From Motacilla alba alba (Eukaryota; Chordata; Aves; Passeriformes; Motacillidae): a stretch of 64,000 nt of DNA. This document shows positions 37,714-48,407 of the stretch, piece by piece (the first letter of the stretch is position 1; every line of letters starts with the position of its first letter). The notes under the pieces are model-generated. The model was not told the DNA's origin. It was given only the letters and a program-made list of their open reading frames with translations, and ran no database searches. Both the position numbers and the translations under genes were made by a program. The stretch covers positions 52,712,652-52,776,651 of the forward strand of contig NC_052017.1 in assembly GCF_015832195.1 (NCBI RefSeq). The letters run 5' to 3'.

Positions 37714-38842
37714 GGCAAGCTGGATTTTATTTCTGGATAGCACAGGAGAAAACAAAAGGGGGATGTTTCTTATCAAAGGACAGGGTGGAGCTTGCCTAAA
37801 TCTGAAAGATCCACAAAAGACTTTGGGCAGGGAAAGTACATCCCTGTAACCTCTACCAGTTTAGAATTTCTAAATGTCACTCCTACAGAGATGATATGAA
37901 GATACCAATCATTGTCCTACTCACAAGAAATCCAGCAAGACCTCCTCCTCTCTTTTGTCTAAGCCATGAAACAATTAGAAATTAATTTAAAACAGTTTAT
38001 TTACCCATTGTAATTGATAACAAGAAATATTAATACCTAGGGCAGACTGGCAATGTTAAAAAATGACAAATGAAAACCTTCCAGTGGGGCTCCAAGTTCC
38101 TGCATTCTTTTTAAATGCCTGCACACTTGCCAGCTTCCTACCAAAAATATCATGATGATACAATGGAAAGTTGATACAATAATAATAATAAAGCATTCAA
38201 AAATGCCCTTGGGAAATTACTTCAGTACTGATGAATGAAATCCATAAATAAACGTTAATCCCATTACACAACATGGTGAATTCCCAGCAATGCTGCATTT
38301 GGTGCCGAAGAAGAAACAATCCAATCATTATCAAGAACTAATGTAATTCAGAATAAGTAAAAATGCTCCTGGCTAACATGTTACACTGTACTAACTTAAT
38401 ACAATATGCCACTCCATTTTGTTACCAGCTAAATTTATAGACAAACCAGTACTTCAAGGTGTCCACAAATTATTGTCTTCTTACACTAATGGAAATCTCA
38501 TCTATTCCCAGAAAAAGGGAAAAGACAGTATCTTTTCCCCTTAGGAAAAATCTACAGAGGTTAAAATACATTTATTCTGGCACATGTGCCTGTTCTCAAA
38601 GGGTAATGAAACATCTTCCTCTGAAAGAAAGGCTCATTTGAACAAGCATACTTCCTCTGGTCAAAACCAATCAGAACAAGAAAGCGGTTTTAAGGTTACA
38701 ACTTGCTCTAAGATCAGTCAAAATATGTTCAGCTCTCCAGCAATAGCAGATTCTGTGATACTGTGAAAGTAGTAGTAACATTTATAGTTTACCAAATTAC
38801 TTTCACAGTTCCTTACACGTTATGTGTCTACTGAATCTGGTT

Positions 38843-38879
38843 GCCCCTCCTTAGGGGCTAACTTGGCTTGCCAAGTTAG
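38843..38879. repeat. two abutting perfect hairpins
   Basis: Hairpin 1: gcccct (38843-38848), loop cctt, aggggc (38853-38858). Hairpin 2 starts on the last base of hairpin 1: ctaacttggc (38858-38867), two unpaired bases, gccaagttag (38870-38879). All arms pair perfectly. As RNA the second would close on a C-U-U-G loop on a G-C pair. Neither is followed by a T run suggestive of pol III termination. It could be a fragment of an inverted-repeat transposon or simply chance. Confidence 0.6.
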
Positions 38880-41800
38880 AGATTACAGCAGTGTATTTAG
38901 TGATATATTTGTCTAAGAGCAATTTTCACAAGAAATAGAAAACCTGTTTGAAATTTATTTTCTCCTACTCTCCAGAAACCTACATAAAGATACAGGAAGG
39001 ACAAGTTATTGCTACATCTGCCAGTATGGAATAAAACCTACATACTACTAAGCCTTTCATGGTCAGGGTCCTTCATTCCCTACCACAATTTTTATATTTA
39101 TTTGTAAAATACTTGTAGTACTGAGTAGAATCAAACATCCATAGATCTTGCAGTGATAAAGAATGCATAATTTCCCCATGGAAGTTGTTGTGAAAGCACA
39201 AACTAGTATTTTAATTTCCTGGGCGCTGTGTTGGTATGCCTCTGCATTTCTGCTAACCAGAGATATTTTGATGTGCATGGCTCACCAGGAGTTTAACCAC
39301 AGTGTTTTAACCCATTGTGGCAGGGACAGTCTTGCTCTCTAGACCTGGCCTGGTACCAGTCTCAATGGAATACTTGATCCACAAGGCTGAGTCCCAGAAA
39401 CTTCAATACACAAGTACTAAATAGCAATAAATAACAATGGATGATCCAAAACACCAGCTCACATCAGTGCCCTGTGTATACTAACATTTCTACATTTTTC
39501 ACCACCAGTAGAGCTGAAATTGAGCCAGTAATTGTGGGAAATTTTAGGAAAGTATGTCAAACATAGACAAGATAATAGTGTCTGTCGCCCTTTTTTTTTT
39601 TTAAACAGCATTGTAGGGTGCCATTTTTATTGTCTATCAATGACTTCCAGATTGTTTACTCAGTTCACAAATAAAAATTAAAATGATTTTGAGAGCAAGC
39701 GGTTAGAAAAAGTCACAGAAAACTGGAAAAATACCAGAGGATTTATTTAAAATGTAAGTAGTATCAAACTTCAAAATACAAAACTGAAGTATTTCTGACA
39801 ATAAATATTCAATAAATTGATGAAAATAATCCAAAACACTATGACAATTCCCATTGTCTTGTAAAACAATAAGCAGCCACCCAAGAAGCAAGCCAAAATA
39901 GTTTGTTTTGTAGCTGTAGAACCTTTTGTTCTATCATTTAAACTGATGAACCATACACAGCCAAGTTATTTAAGAAGAGGATGAAGGAAATTACTTCAGA
40001 AATTTCAAACTCTAATTTATGCTACCTACACTTGTGCATTTGTTTAAGATCAGATGGTGTCTTACCAGAGCTACACTTAGGGCAGATTTTATGATAAGTT
40101 TTGCACTGATGTTAATTCAAAGATGCAAAAGGCTCACCTTTATCCAGCATCAGAAACAAAACTTGAGTTATGATACAAGCAAAGAAACACAAGGAAACAC
40201 CATTTTCTTTTCAATTGCACTGATGTGGTTGTCTCTGTCATCTAAATTAACCTGTTCGTTTAGCTAAGGATCAAACCAAGGGGTAATAAAAATTTATCCT
40301 GCAACATGTCCAGAATGCATGATTTGGAGCAAGGAACACAATGTGGACTTTGGAATACAAAATGTAGAATGGATAACAGAGCATTACTCACAGCCTGGCA
40401 AGGAGGGCTCTCAGAAAATAAATACAGTTGGCATTCTTTATCACTCCAAGTGACACAATATTCTTCCAGCGTCCTGGATTGTGGAAATGTTCATGAGTCA
40501 ATATGGAGTATTTTTGTTTGTGACTTCTAACTAGAACCTTTGACAGATGTTCAAGTGCTATGATAGAAGCTGTGTTTACTGTGGGTTGACCTCAATTTTT
40601 CTAAGAGGTTCACAAATACAGCTGGTATCCCATTAGCTTGCTTTCAAAAGAGGTATAAAGGGTCAATATGTTAGGAACAAGTCTCTCTTTACTAGGAATT
40701 GATAACAATCATTAATTCATCAGACCATACAATGCTGCAGTATCAAAATATTTATTTCCCGTAATAAACTCTTAAATTTCAAATTACTGCTGTGAAGCAA
40801 CACTATTGTTCAAACAGCATAATAAAATGAAAAAAAAAAAATTCTGACACATTCCTATCTTCCCTTTCTGGAACCAGTTTCTTATTTCCCTGTACTTTCT
40901 TTAGACTCATACAGTTTTGGAACAGCTACCTCCAGAGCTAACACGAATTAATAGCAAAATTAAAAGTACCTATATTAAAAAGTACGAGACTAACAGATAT
41001 ATTAATCTAGTGCCCAGAGGCTATCCCACATTTACATCTGAAGATACTAGGATATGCCTTCTCATCATCTTGCTTATTTGAAAAGTAATATAGCTGGCAA
41101 TGTTTCTTTCACAGGCCTTTAAAGAAAAATTAAAACCTATATGCTAATAGGAAATACTAAAAAATGTCTTGCTGTAAGTGCAAATGGTATTTTGTCATCC
41201 ACCTTCATTCAGAATGGGTTGTTTCATGCTTCACCATTTTAGGAATATAGGATAGAGAGACATTGCATAAAAACCTTTGAACTATGACATGCTTGGTGAA
41301 AAACTAATATTTAATTGATACAGAGGTTTTTTAAGCTTTTAAAACTAATTAATCTTACAATATTTGGCATTTATTTAGTCATCTTTGCAGTGAAAAATCA
41401 GCAGAAGACAGAGCATAGAAGCTGCTTTTTCATTACTGCATCTGGAAAACAGCAATCACTGCAAGTCAAAAGGCATGGAAATGGATCATGAATACAGTCA
41501 GGAATTTTTCTACCATTTTCAAAAAGTCTTGTATAGGACTGACCGTGACCATGAATAAAGTCAAAGGAAAGCTATGAAACAAAACCTGGAAAACTTAGGT
41601 GAAGTTCACATATATGAAATTGCACAGTATATTTCACTTTCGATATTATGCAAATGCTATTCTTGGGAAGAAATGTTTACAAGGAAAAAGAGAAGGAAAA
41701 AAATGTCATTCCATATGAACAGAAGAACATGGAGTGCACAATGTGAAAGAACCAGGTGGCTGATGGGACAAGAGATTACTACTACTGCGAGCAGAAATAT

Positions 41801-42910
41801 GTCCCCATCAGGCTTCCAGTCTGATTTCTGCATGGTTTGATCTGTTCTACTCAGAGAAGAAAGCAAACCATGTTGAAATGAATTTTTATAGAAAATATAT
41901 TTAACTTTATGTTTTCCTTAAAGCATGATAGAGACCCTATATTTGCAAGGACAAGGCAGTGTATCACTGAATCTGAGAAATAAACCAGATTTTATCCAGG
42001 AAGTAGATTCCTTTTTATATGATTCCTTTTTATTTTATCAAAACATGATGAAAGACAATAGAAATACTTAAACACCTTAAGACAAATGAGTGCTCAGGAG
42101 TTTTATTGCAGGAGGACCAGAAATAGGACAAGATGACCCTGAAAATCATAACAGGCTTAAGTGACATAGAACAAATGCACAAATTAAGCCCCACCTTTTC
42201 TGTGATGGGGGCATTAAAAAAACCCTCTGGAACTACGCTGCATCTGGAGGCAAAAAGGCCACTGAGAGACTGGGGTAATTTGTTGACATTACATTAATTC
42301 TTTGAGTAATTGCTCAAAAATCCAGGGACTGAATGACAAAACCAGATACACATCTCACATGAAAAGTTGTGAAAAAATTGTGATTGGCCAGAATGCCAAC
42401 TTTAGGCATCTCATCTTATGACTGACAAAACTCCACAGTATGTAAACAAGCCCTCATCTCAAATACCTAGAGGCAGACCTCAAGGGAGGCAACGAGTGTG
42501 TACACCAAAACCTTTCTTAAACCAGTGGGAATGCTAGTGATGCAAGGCGCAACACCCATACGACTTACTCAGATGAAAAAAAAAAAAAAAGCCAATCCCA
42601 CACCAAAAACTCTGAGATGTCTCAGCAGTAGGCAAGCTAATAGAAACACTTAGTATACTCAGGGGCACAATACAGGAATACAGTATTTCTTGTAGATGAG
42701 GTAATTACTAGAAAACAACAAGGCAGGAACAACTGGATTTAGGAAACAGCTGTATCTGATTTACATGGGGCCTTGTCAGGACCTTAACTTGGAGGTATAT
42801 TACAATTCTATAGTTGGCACAGCAATCTACTAATAAAAAGTTCCTTTATTATAATTTTTTAATGAACATTATAGGTAGCAAAAAGACAGTAACATACAAC
42901 AAAGGATTTT

Positions 42911-42980
42911 TAAAACCAAACCCAAATGAACAAAAAACTGAACAAACACAACTCCCAAACAAAAACCAAACAAACCCAAA
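42911..42980 (+). repeat. A/C-rich low-complexity tract
   Basis: The plus strand consists almost only of A and C in ccaaa/caaaa-like units, with few G or T. Confidence 0.75.
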
Positions 42981-43453
42981 CATCTTAGCAGACATTTTCA
43001 ATCCAGAAGCTGATGCAATGGAAAAATCCCTCTGCAGTACCTACCTTGTCTCTTACCTCAATTTGAGCTCCCCAAACTACACTTCTTTCAGGTTTCCTGG
43101 TTGAGCTTTATGGAAAAAAAAAAGATCCCACAGTAAAAGATATCAGTGGTTCATATACCCTGTTATCCTCTCTTCAACTGTGGGCAGTCCCAGCTTAGTA
43201 TGAGATGCAAGCAAAGTCTACTCAGTAGGTGACCATAGGAAGAGCTGCCCCAACATGAAAAGTTTCCTCCTGACCTCAGAGAGTAAAGGCTGGTTTATAC
43301 TCTAAACACAGCTGATTACAGTGATAAGGATCCCTTTCAAAACTTTTTTTCTAATTTATTATTGTAGTTTCTTATACCCTTGCAAGGCACATATATTGCT
43401 CACGGGTGTTGGATCCTCATCTTTTAAATGTACAGATGTTGCAAGAAGTGGAC

Positions 43454-43538
43454 TTTGGGGGAGTTTTGTGTGTGTTTTGGGGTTGGGGATTGTTTGGTTT
43501 GGTTTGGTCTGGATTTCTTTGGTTGTTCAGGTTTTTTT
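43454..43538 (+). repeat. G/T-rich low-complexity tract
   Basis: The plus strand consists almost only of G and T, with tttgg-type units, about 500 bp after a tract of the complementary type. Confidence 0.75.
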
Positions 43539-44879
43539 CCTATTTGGCAGTTTAATGTCTTTTTTTCTTTTCCGAGCCATGGTGCCTCCTAAATAGCTGC
43601 AATTTTTGCTCAAGTGGGGCGACATCCAGGCTGCTTTCAAAGGACCAAACTGGGATACTCAGAGCAGTTCACCTACTTCAGCAAAGGTCTCAGCTGTCCT
43701 CCTGTAAGAAGCCCATACCCAGCTATCTTCCCTGGTTGTTTCTGACTGAGAAACATAGAAGGGAAAATCTACTGTTGCTGATAAGCTGCCAGTTTATCAC
43801 CACTAAAGTGTTCCAGTTCTTATTTTAAGCTAACTCAGGTATTTCAACATTTACATTACAGCATAGACATATCTTTCATAACTTCTTGACATTTTTCATA
43901 TGAACTCTTGCTTAATTCCTTTGTTTCTGCATATAAATAAAAGCTGGAGAATAATACTTTTCTAGGGTGAGTTGTGTATTTCTGATGGTAACTTTTTAGT
44001 GGGATAAACACTAATCACTTCATTTTTTTGTTATTTGACTTAATCATTTGCAGATTCAAAAATAACATTTTGTTTTCCATAGTGGGGCTACTTGGCTTCT
44101 CTGTGCTTCTAAGGGAAGAAAGCATGTTTTTAAAGGCGTTTTATAAGTCCTGATGGAGCTTGTTGACATACACATTTTGTTGTATCCTGTCCTGTCCCCT
44201 ATTATCCACTTATTTATCTTTTGTTCTTCAATATGGAGTATAGTAGGTATCTTAAGGAACTTCAGAACTTCACTGTGCTAATCCCTTGGATTATTATCAT
44301 TAAGGTCAAAGCAGTTTCTTCCCCACGCCTTGAATAGCAAAGATCATTAGCAAAGACTCTTTGACCCCCAAAACCTGACACTGCATAAATCAGCATTGTA
44401 CACAGCCATGGTCACAGATCTCTTTATCATGGCTATAAAGACAGAAACCTTTGATAAATTTTATAAAAATATTGAAATATGTAAGGTTTCCTTCACCACA
44501 ACAAGCACCACCTAACTGTAAATCCAAATACTTAGTACTTGTAGCCTAGCTCTACACCCAAGGAGTGTTTTAACACATACATAGAATTTCTGTGGCTCCA
44601 CAGTACCCTGTGAACCTTGCTGCTGTGCTGCAGTTCGGCAGGAGCAGCACATTTCGGCTGACAGACACGGAAGCCCTCAGGCCCAGGTGCACGCTGCTGC
44701 CAGGGACAAGTGAACCCCCCTTGCCAAAAGCCTCCTCACAACCCAGCAGCGCCCAGAGGTTTACTTTTCCAACGGCTAACATTTGTTTAGCTTTTCCTTG
44801 TGGTAATCGTCACAGTTACTAAAAATCTCTGGCCTATTTACAGTGTGCAATTACCTCCGCAAAGCACACACTAGTGACA

Positions 44880-45362
44880 TTTCACCGCGTCACTTTTGTC
44901 AGAAATCAATGACAACGCTGCACGCCGGATTCAGAGCTGCCGAGGCCGCTGTGCTCCTCCAGCAGAAGGAGATTGCCTGGGGCAGCAGCACGGCTTTCTG
45001 CGGCGCCTGCACGGTGCGTTCCGCCCGTCTCTGGATGACGGTATGAGCTGCAGGTGTCCCGGTGCCGGCCGGGCCGCACCCGGGCCCAGGGCCGAGGCGA
45101 GGCCAGGCTGCCCCGAGCCGGCCACAGCCCGGTACAGCCAAGCCCCTCAGCCCCGGGCAGAAAGGCGTGAGGGGAAAAGGGTGAGGAAAGGCCCTGCCAG
45201 CCCTGAAGGGAGAGCAGGAGGAGGGACAGCAGGGGCTCCGGCCGCCGGATTGCCCTGGAGAATCCTCGCCGGAGCAGGGGAACAGCGAAAGAGAGCAGGA
45301 GCGGTCAAGAGGGGCTGGCACGGATTGACCGTAGCAACCCGTCCCCCTGCACCCCTGGGTAA
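44880..45362. promoter_or_regulatory. CpG island, probable promoter or first-exon region
   Basis: I count about 37 CpG dinucleotides in these 480 bp, with GC content near two thirds, against very few CpG in the AT-rich DNA on both sides. By hand count the observed/expected ratio is roughly 0.7, meeting usual island criteria. It contains a GC box (CCGCCC, 45021-45026), a CRE half-site TGACG at 45036-45040, and, just outside, an NRF1-like GCATGCGC at 45460-45467. Unmethylated islands of this kind mark vertebrate promoters. Possible plus-strand donors are ACG|GTATGA (45041) and TGG|GTAAAT (45359). Direction of transcription cannot be read from the sequence. Long frames on both strands (156 and 212 codons) are expected from GC-rich composition and are not called as genes. 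Confidence 0.75.
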
Positions 45363-45543
45363 ATGATCTCCCTGTCTTTATCTTGACTCTCAAGCTGTTT
45401 TTTCCCCCTCTCATTTTACTGTCCCTCCTATCCTCTGGAAGAGGAGTGGGAGCTCGGCTGCATGCGCCTCTAGCCGTCGGCCCACCCCATCGAGAAATGC
45501 TGTGTGGTTGAACAGCCTGGAATGATCTTAAACCCATTTTTAC

Positions 45544-45596
45544 ACTGAGTCACTACAAGAGATTCGATAGCTGTCTTCTTGGAGGTGTGCCGAACA
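45544..45596 (-). other. weak candidate exon J beside the CpG island (minus strand)
   Basis: A good acceptor, ggctttaattttctag, is followed after 53 nt by a weak donor (CAGT|GTAAAA). One phase reads VRHTSKKTAIESLVVTQ, exiting in phase 1. Two other frames are also partly open, so the evidence is thin. Its position about 200 bp from the island edge is the only contextual support. Confidence 0.13.
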
Positions 45597-46881
45597 CTAG
45601 AAAATTAAAGCCAACATGTTCAGAAAACATGCAGCTTAGGTAGTATGATGGAGGTAGTGACTTTGGACAAGCCATCAGTCTGGTGACCCAAAGGTTAATA
45701 GTCAGCAGCAACTCACAGGTCAATTGGTAAGAGACTGATTTCAAATGGGAAACCTGTGAGTTTACCTCCCACAGTGGCACAGACACATGAAGATTAAACT
45801 CAAGTAAACACAAGACAGGGATGTTTCTCACTAAAACATAAAAATGTTATAAGTAAATGAAGAGAATTTTATTTGGTAGGCAACAAATTTTAGCTCTGCG
45901 GAGGCAGAATCTAAAGTGACACTCCAACTAACAAGTTCATTTTAACTTGTGTCTATGCTGTTTTTCATTTAATTAATTGAAGATCTTCCATCAGCTTGAA
46001 AGGGACTAGGATCAGACCCTTGAGAGAGCGATTGTTTTTGAAGCATTGCAAGCCCTGAAAATTATTGCAGTATTCAAAAATTTATTCTGACTGTTCTTTG
46101 GTGTCTCCACCACTACCATTCTGTTAATTATTTCTCAATCTTTTCTTGAGTGAAAACAACAAAAAAATAAGGATGTGTTTTTTTTTAATTGATTTTGTTG
46201 TTGAATAGAGAACGATAATTCATATGGATCAAACTTTTAAAGGCTGGTCTAGGCAGACATTTTCCCAGGGGTTTTAAGTTAGCCTTATTTAAAATTACCT
46301 CAAAGATGAAGCACAGAATTTTAGTTTATTTTAAAGATGTTTCTTAAAAGAAAAAAAAATGCAAGAGTTAATTAAATTATGTCTGTGCATTTATCGTGTC
46401 TATATATAGATGCCAGTTAACAGAATTTGCATCTTACTGACTATATGCCAAGAAAGTAAGTGATTCTGGAAACCCACTTATACACAGATTTGCTAAAGTG
46501 CCACGCAAAAAGCTTTTATTAAAAAAGATTGAAATTGCTCATATCTTAAAATAACTGTAGCAAATGATGTAAAATATACTATAGTCAGTGTGATTTTTTT
46601 GAATTTCAGAAGGTAATTAGGCCCCCATTCTTGGAACAAGAGCCCTGTTATTATGATTACCAGGGAACTATAAAATTTTCTCTTCACAGCTTTCTACTTT
46701 GTCAGAGATCATCCAGGAAATATTAGAGACTGACTGCACATAGAACAGTTTTTAGAGGCTGACTTGTCCACCTGTATTAAAAAGACAATTCTTTATACTT
46801 AGGTGTGCAGGATGATGCTTGAGTCAAGAATATTTAGGTGTGCTTTGATCTGGACACAGATGAGAGCTGGGCAAAACTTAC

Positions 46882-46953
46882 TCACAAACCACAAAATTTC
46901 CATAAAATGTTTCATAAAAGTTTCAGCTTGAAACTTTACAAATTCAAGCCAAA
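46882..46953 (-). CDS. candidate internal coding exon L, protein unidentified
   Basis: The minus-strand acceptor caaatcttctttctcag is excellent and the donor GTGA|GTAAGT is good. Only one frame of the 72 nt is open: WLEFVKFQAETFMKHFMEIL, then Trp-Phe-Val. Entry and exit phases are both 1, matching candidate U upstream. The peptide is an amphipathic-looking, helix-prone segment without a family match. Base composition is no richer in GC than the flanks, which weakens the case. No partner exon with the required downstream phase was found before 45596. Confidence 0.2.
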
Positions 46954-47931
46954 CTGAGAAAGAAGATTTGTTCAGAAATAAGTTTGTTTTGATTGTTTTT
47001 AAAATGGAGGAAAGTGATTTAATCCAGTCACTTACAGTGAAATACAGGCAGTTTTTGTTTGCTGAATGACACATGAGCCCACCATCTCCAGCACAGCTAT
47101 TTGGATATTCTAGTGATTACATGGGTACTTCAAACTCCTTTATTCATCCCTGTGCACATTGTAGAAATATGTAAGTATGAATAAAAAACAGACTAGACAC
47201 AATAACTTGTGTGATGCCACTTCCCAGGTAAAGTGTCCCAACCACCGACATTAAACTTCTTATTTTTCTTTCCATTTTTTTGAATAATTTACATATGTGG
47301 AAAGAAAACAATTTATTTTACTAGCAGCATGTTTTTGTTAAAAAGATGTTTTGTGAACATCTTTATTTTCTGCTCAGTGAGACAAATACACCCTTAACCT
47401 CCCAAATTAAAGCCTTTAAAACAGTTTATCAATTATTTTGATTGTGTAATTGATCAAGAAAGGTATGGCAATGAAATTATTTACAGAATGCTATTGATCA
47501 ATCTCTCCCTACTTGAATATGCAATAAAAGAAAAAGCAGTTCAAAAACAGACAGCAAAAAACTTAATATAGAAACCTAGTTATCTTTGTCCAACCAAAGC
47601 TGAACTGAAAAGATGAAAGGTTTCATTAATGGTCTTGCCTCTTACTTTATACTTTGCATTGGCTTAGCCCTTGAAAGTCATCTAGTCTGGATATCTCACA
47701 TAAAGCTCTGATGGTAGGATGAGGCAAAGTTTGCAGTGGGATTTCTCAGCAGACAGCTTCTTGTGAAAGTGACATGGAGCAAACAAATAAAGGGGGACCA
47801 GCCTGAAATCTTTTAATCCAACTCCATTTACCTAAAACCACACACAAAAATTACTTTTATCTGCTAGGTCAGAGTGGAGCTGTTGAAAAGTGAAAGCTAA
47901 AAACATTGTAAGTAAGGGCAGTTGTACTTAC

Positions 47932-47970
47932 TAAAATCACTCCAGAGAGCAATGGTCTTTGTGTGCTGTG
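47932..47970 (-). CDS. candidate 39-nt coding exon U, protein unidentified
   Basis: The minus-strand acceptor cctatttcatttcttccag is excellent; the donor TTTTA|GTAAGT has a full intronic consensus. In entry and exit phase 1 it encodes QHTKTIALWSDF; a second frame is also open. Phases match T (48264-48407) upstream and L (46882-46953) downstream. Very short, so it depends on the neighbouring calls. Confidence 0.18.
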
Positions 47971-48263
47971 CTGGAAGAAATGAAATAGGTTTTGATTTTT
48001 TTAAATGTTTATATTGGAGCCTGTAGCATTAGGGTCAAGGCAGATGTGCAACCCAGCCCTTGGCTAAGATTTTATTCACTGCACACACAATGAACAGAAA
48101 TAAATGTGCAGCTGCCAGTTCTATGATTTCTTAGTGAATTTGTTTTACCTCTGTTCAGCACAGTATGTACATTTATTTAGTACAGTTTGTTCATTATTTA
48201 CATTTCTCAAGACCATCTAGGCATACTCAGATATTGTTTCCATAGCTACCATCTGTACATTAC

Positions 48264-48407
48264 TAAAACTCTTCCCTGACCCATACTTCTTTAGGCTTTC
48301 AAGTGGCAGGTTTTCATTGGTTCTTCCGAATTCAGAAAACCTGACTTTCAACATGTATTCATGAAGTTTTGCAGGCCACATATTGCAGTTTACACAAAAT
48401 ATTGCCA
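48264..48407 (-). CDS. candidate internal coding exon T, protein unidentified
   Basis: A long pyrimidine-rich stretch (gggttttttgctacttcttt) lies before an AG at 48408-48409 on the minus strand. The frame is open for 47 codons to a donor TTTTA|GTAATG and includes AIFCVNCNMWPAKLHEYMLK at the start and ENLPLESLKKYGSGKSF at the end. Entry and exit phases are both 1, compatible with U. A second acceptor (gttgaaag, ending at 48352) would give a shorter exon. The charged, low-repeat composition looks coding, but no family is recognised. Confidence 0.22.

Larger units (their letters stand above)
31760..38840. other. AT-rich non-coding stretch with weak minus-strand exon candidates
   Basis: No transposon or RNA gene was recognised. 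On the minus strand, intervals at 33032-33105, 33503-33537 and 35464-35562 have acceptable splice signals and an open frame, but they can be joined in more than one phase-compatible way, which shows how permissive this test is. Simple repeats include T18 at 34668-34685, (AAAT)n at 37694-37713 and (AAT)n at 38178-38191. Confidence 0.45.
38880..44560. other. AT-rich non-coding stretch, no gene recognised
   Basis: I see no exon, transposon or RNA gene that I can support. Two strand-asymmetric low-complexity tracts, A/C-rich at 42911-42980 and G/T-rich at 43454-43538, are listed separately. Confidence 0.55.

Noticed and set aside
42100..42560. Slightly GC-richer block that could be a decayed LTR
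   Set aside because: No terminal TG/CA pair, target duplication, primer-binding site or partner LTR could be shown.
44899..45537. 212-codon minus-strand frame and overlapping 156-codon plus-strand frame (44896-45366)
   Set aside because: GC-rich DNA has few stop codons, so long frames on both strands are expected. Pro/Ala/Gly/Arg-rich composition, no domain and no supporting splice structure.
47660..47710. Short CR1-like piece (gaaagtcatctagtctggat on plus strand)
   Set aside because: Resembles the antisense CR1 3' region, but only about 20-30 bp can be aligned by eye; left as a possibility without a feature.
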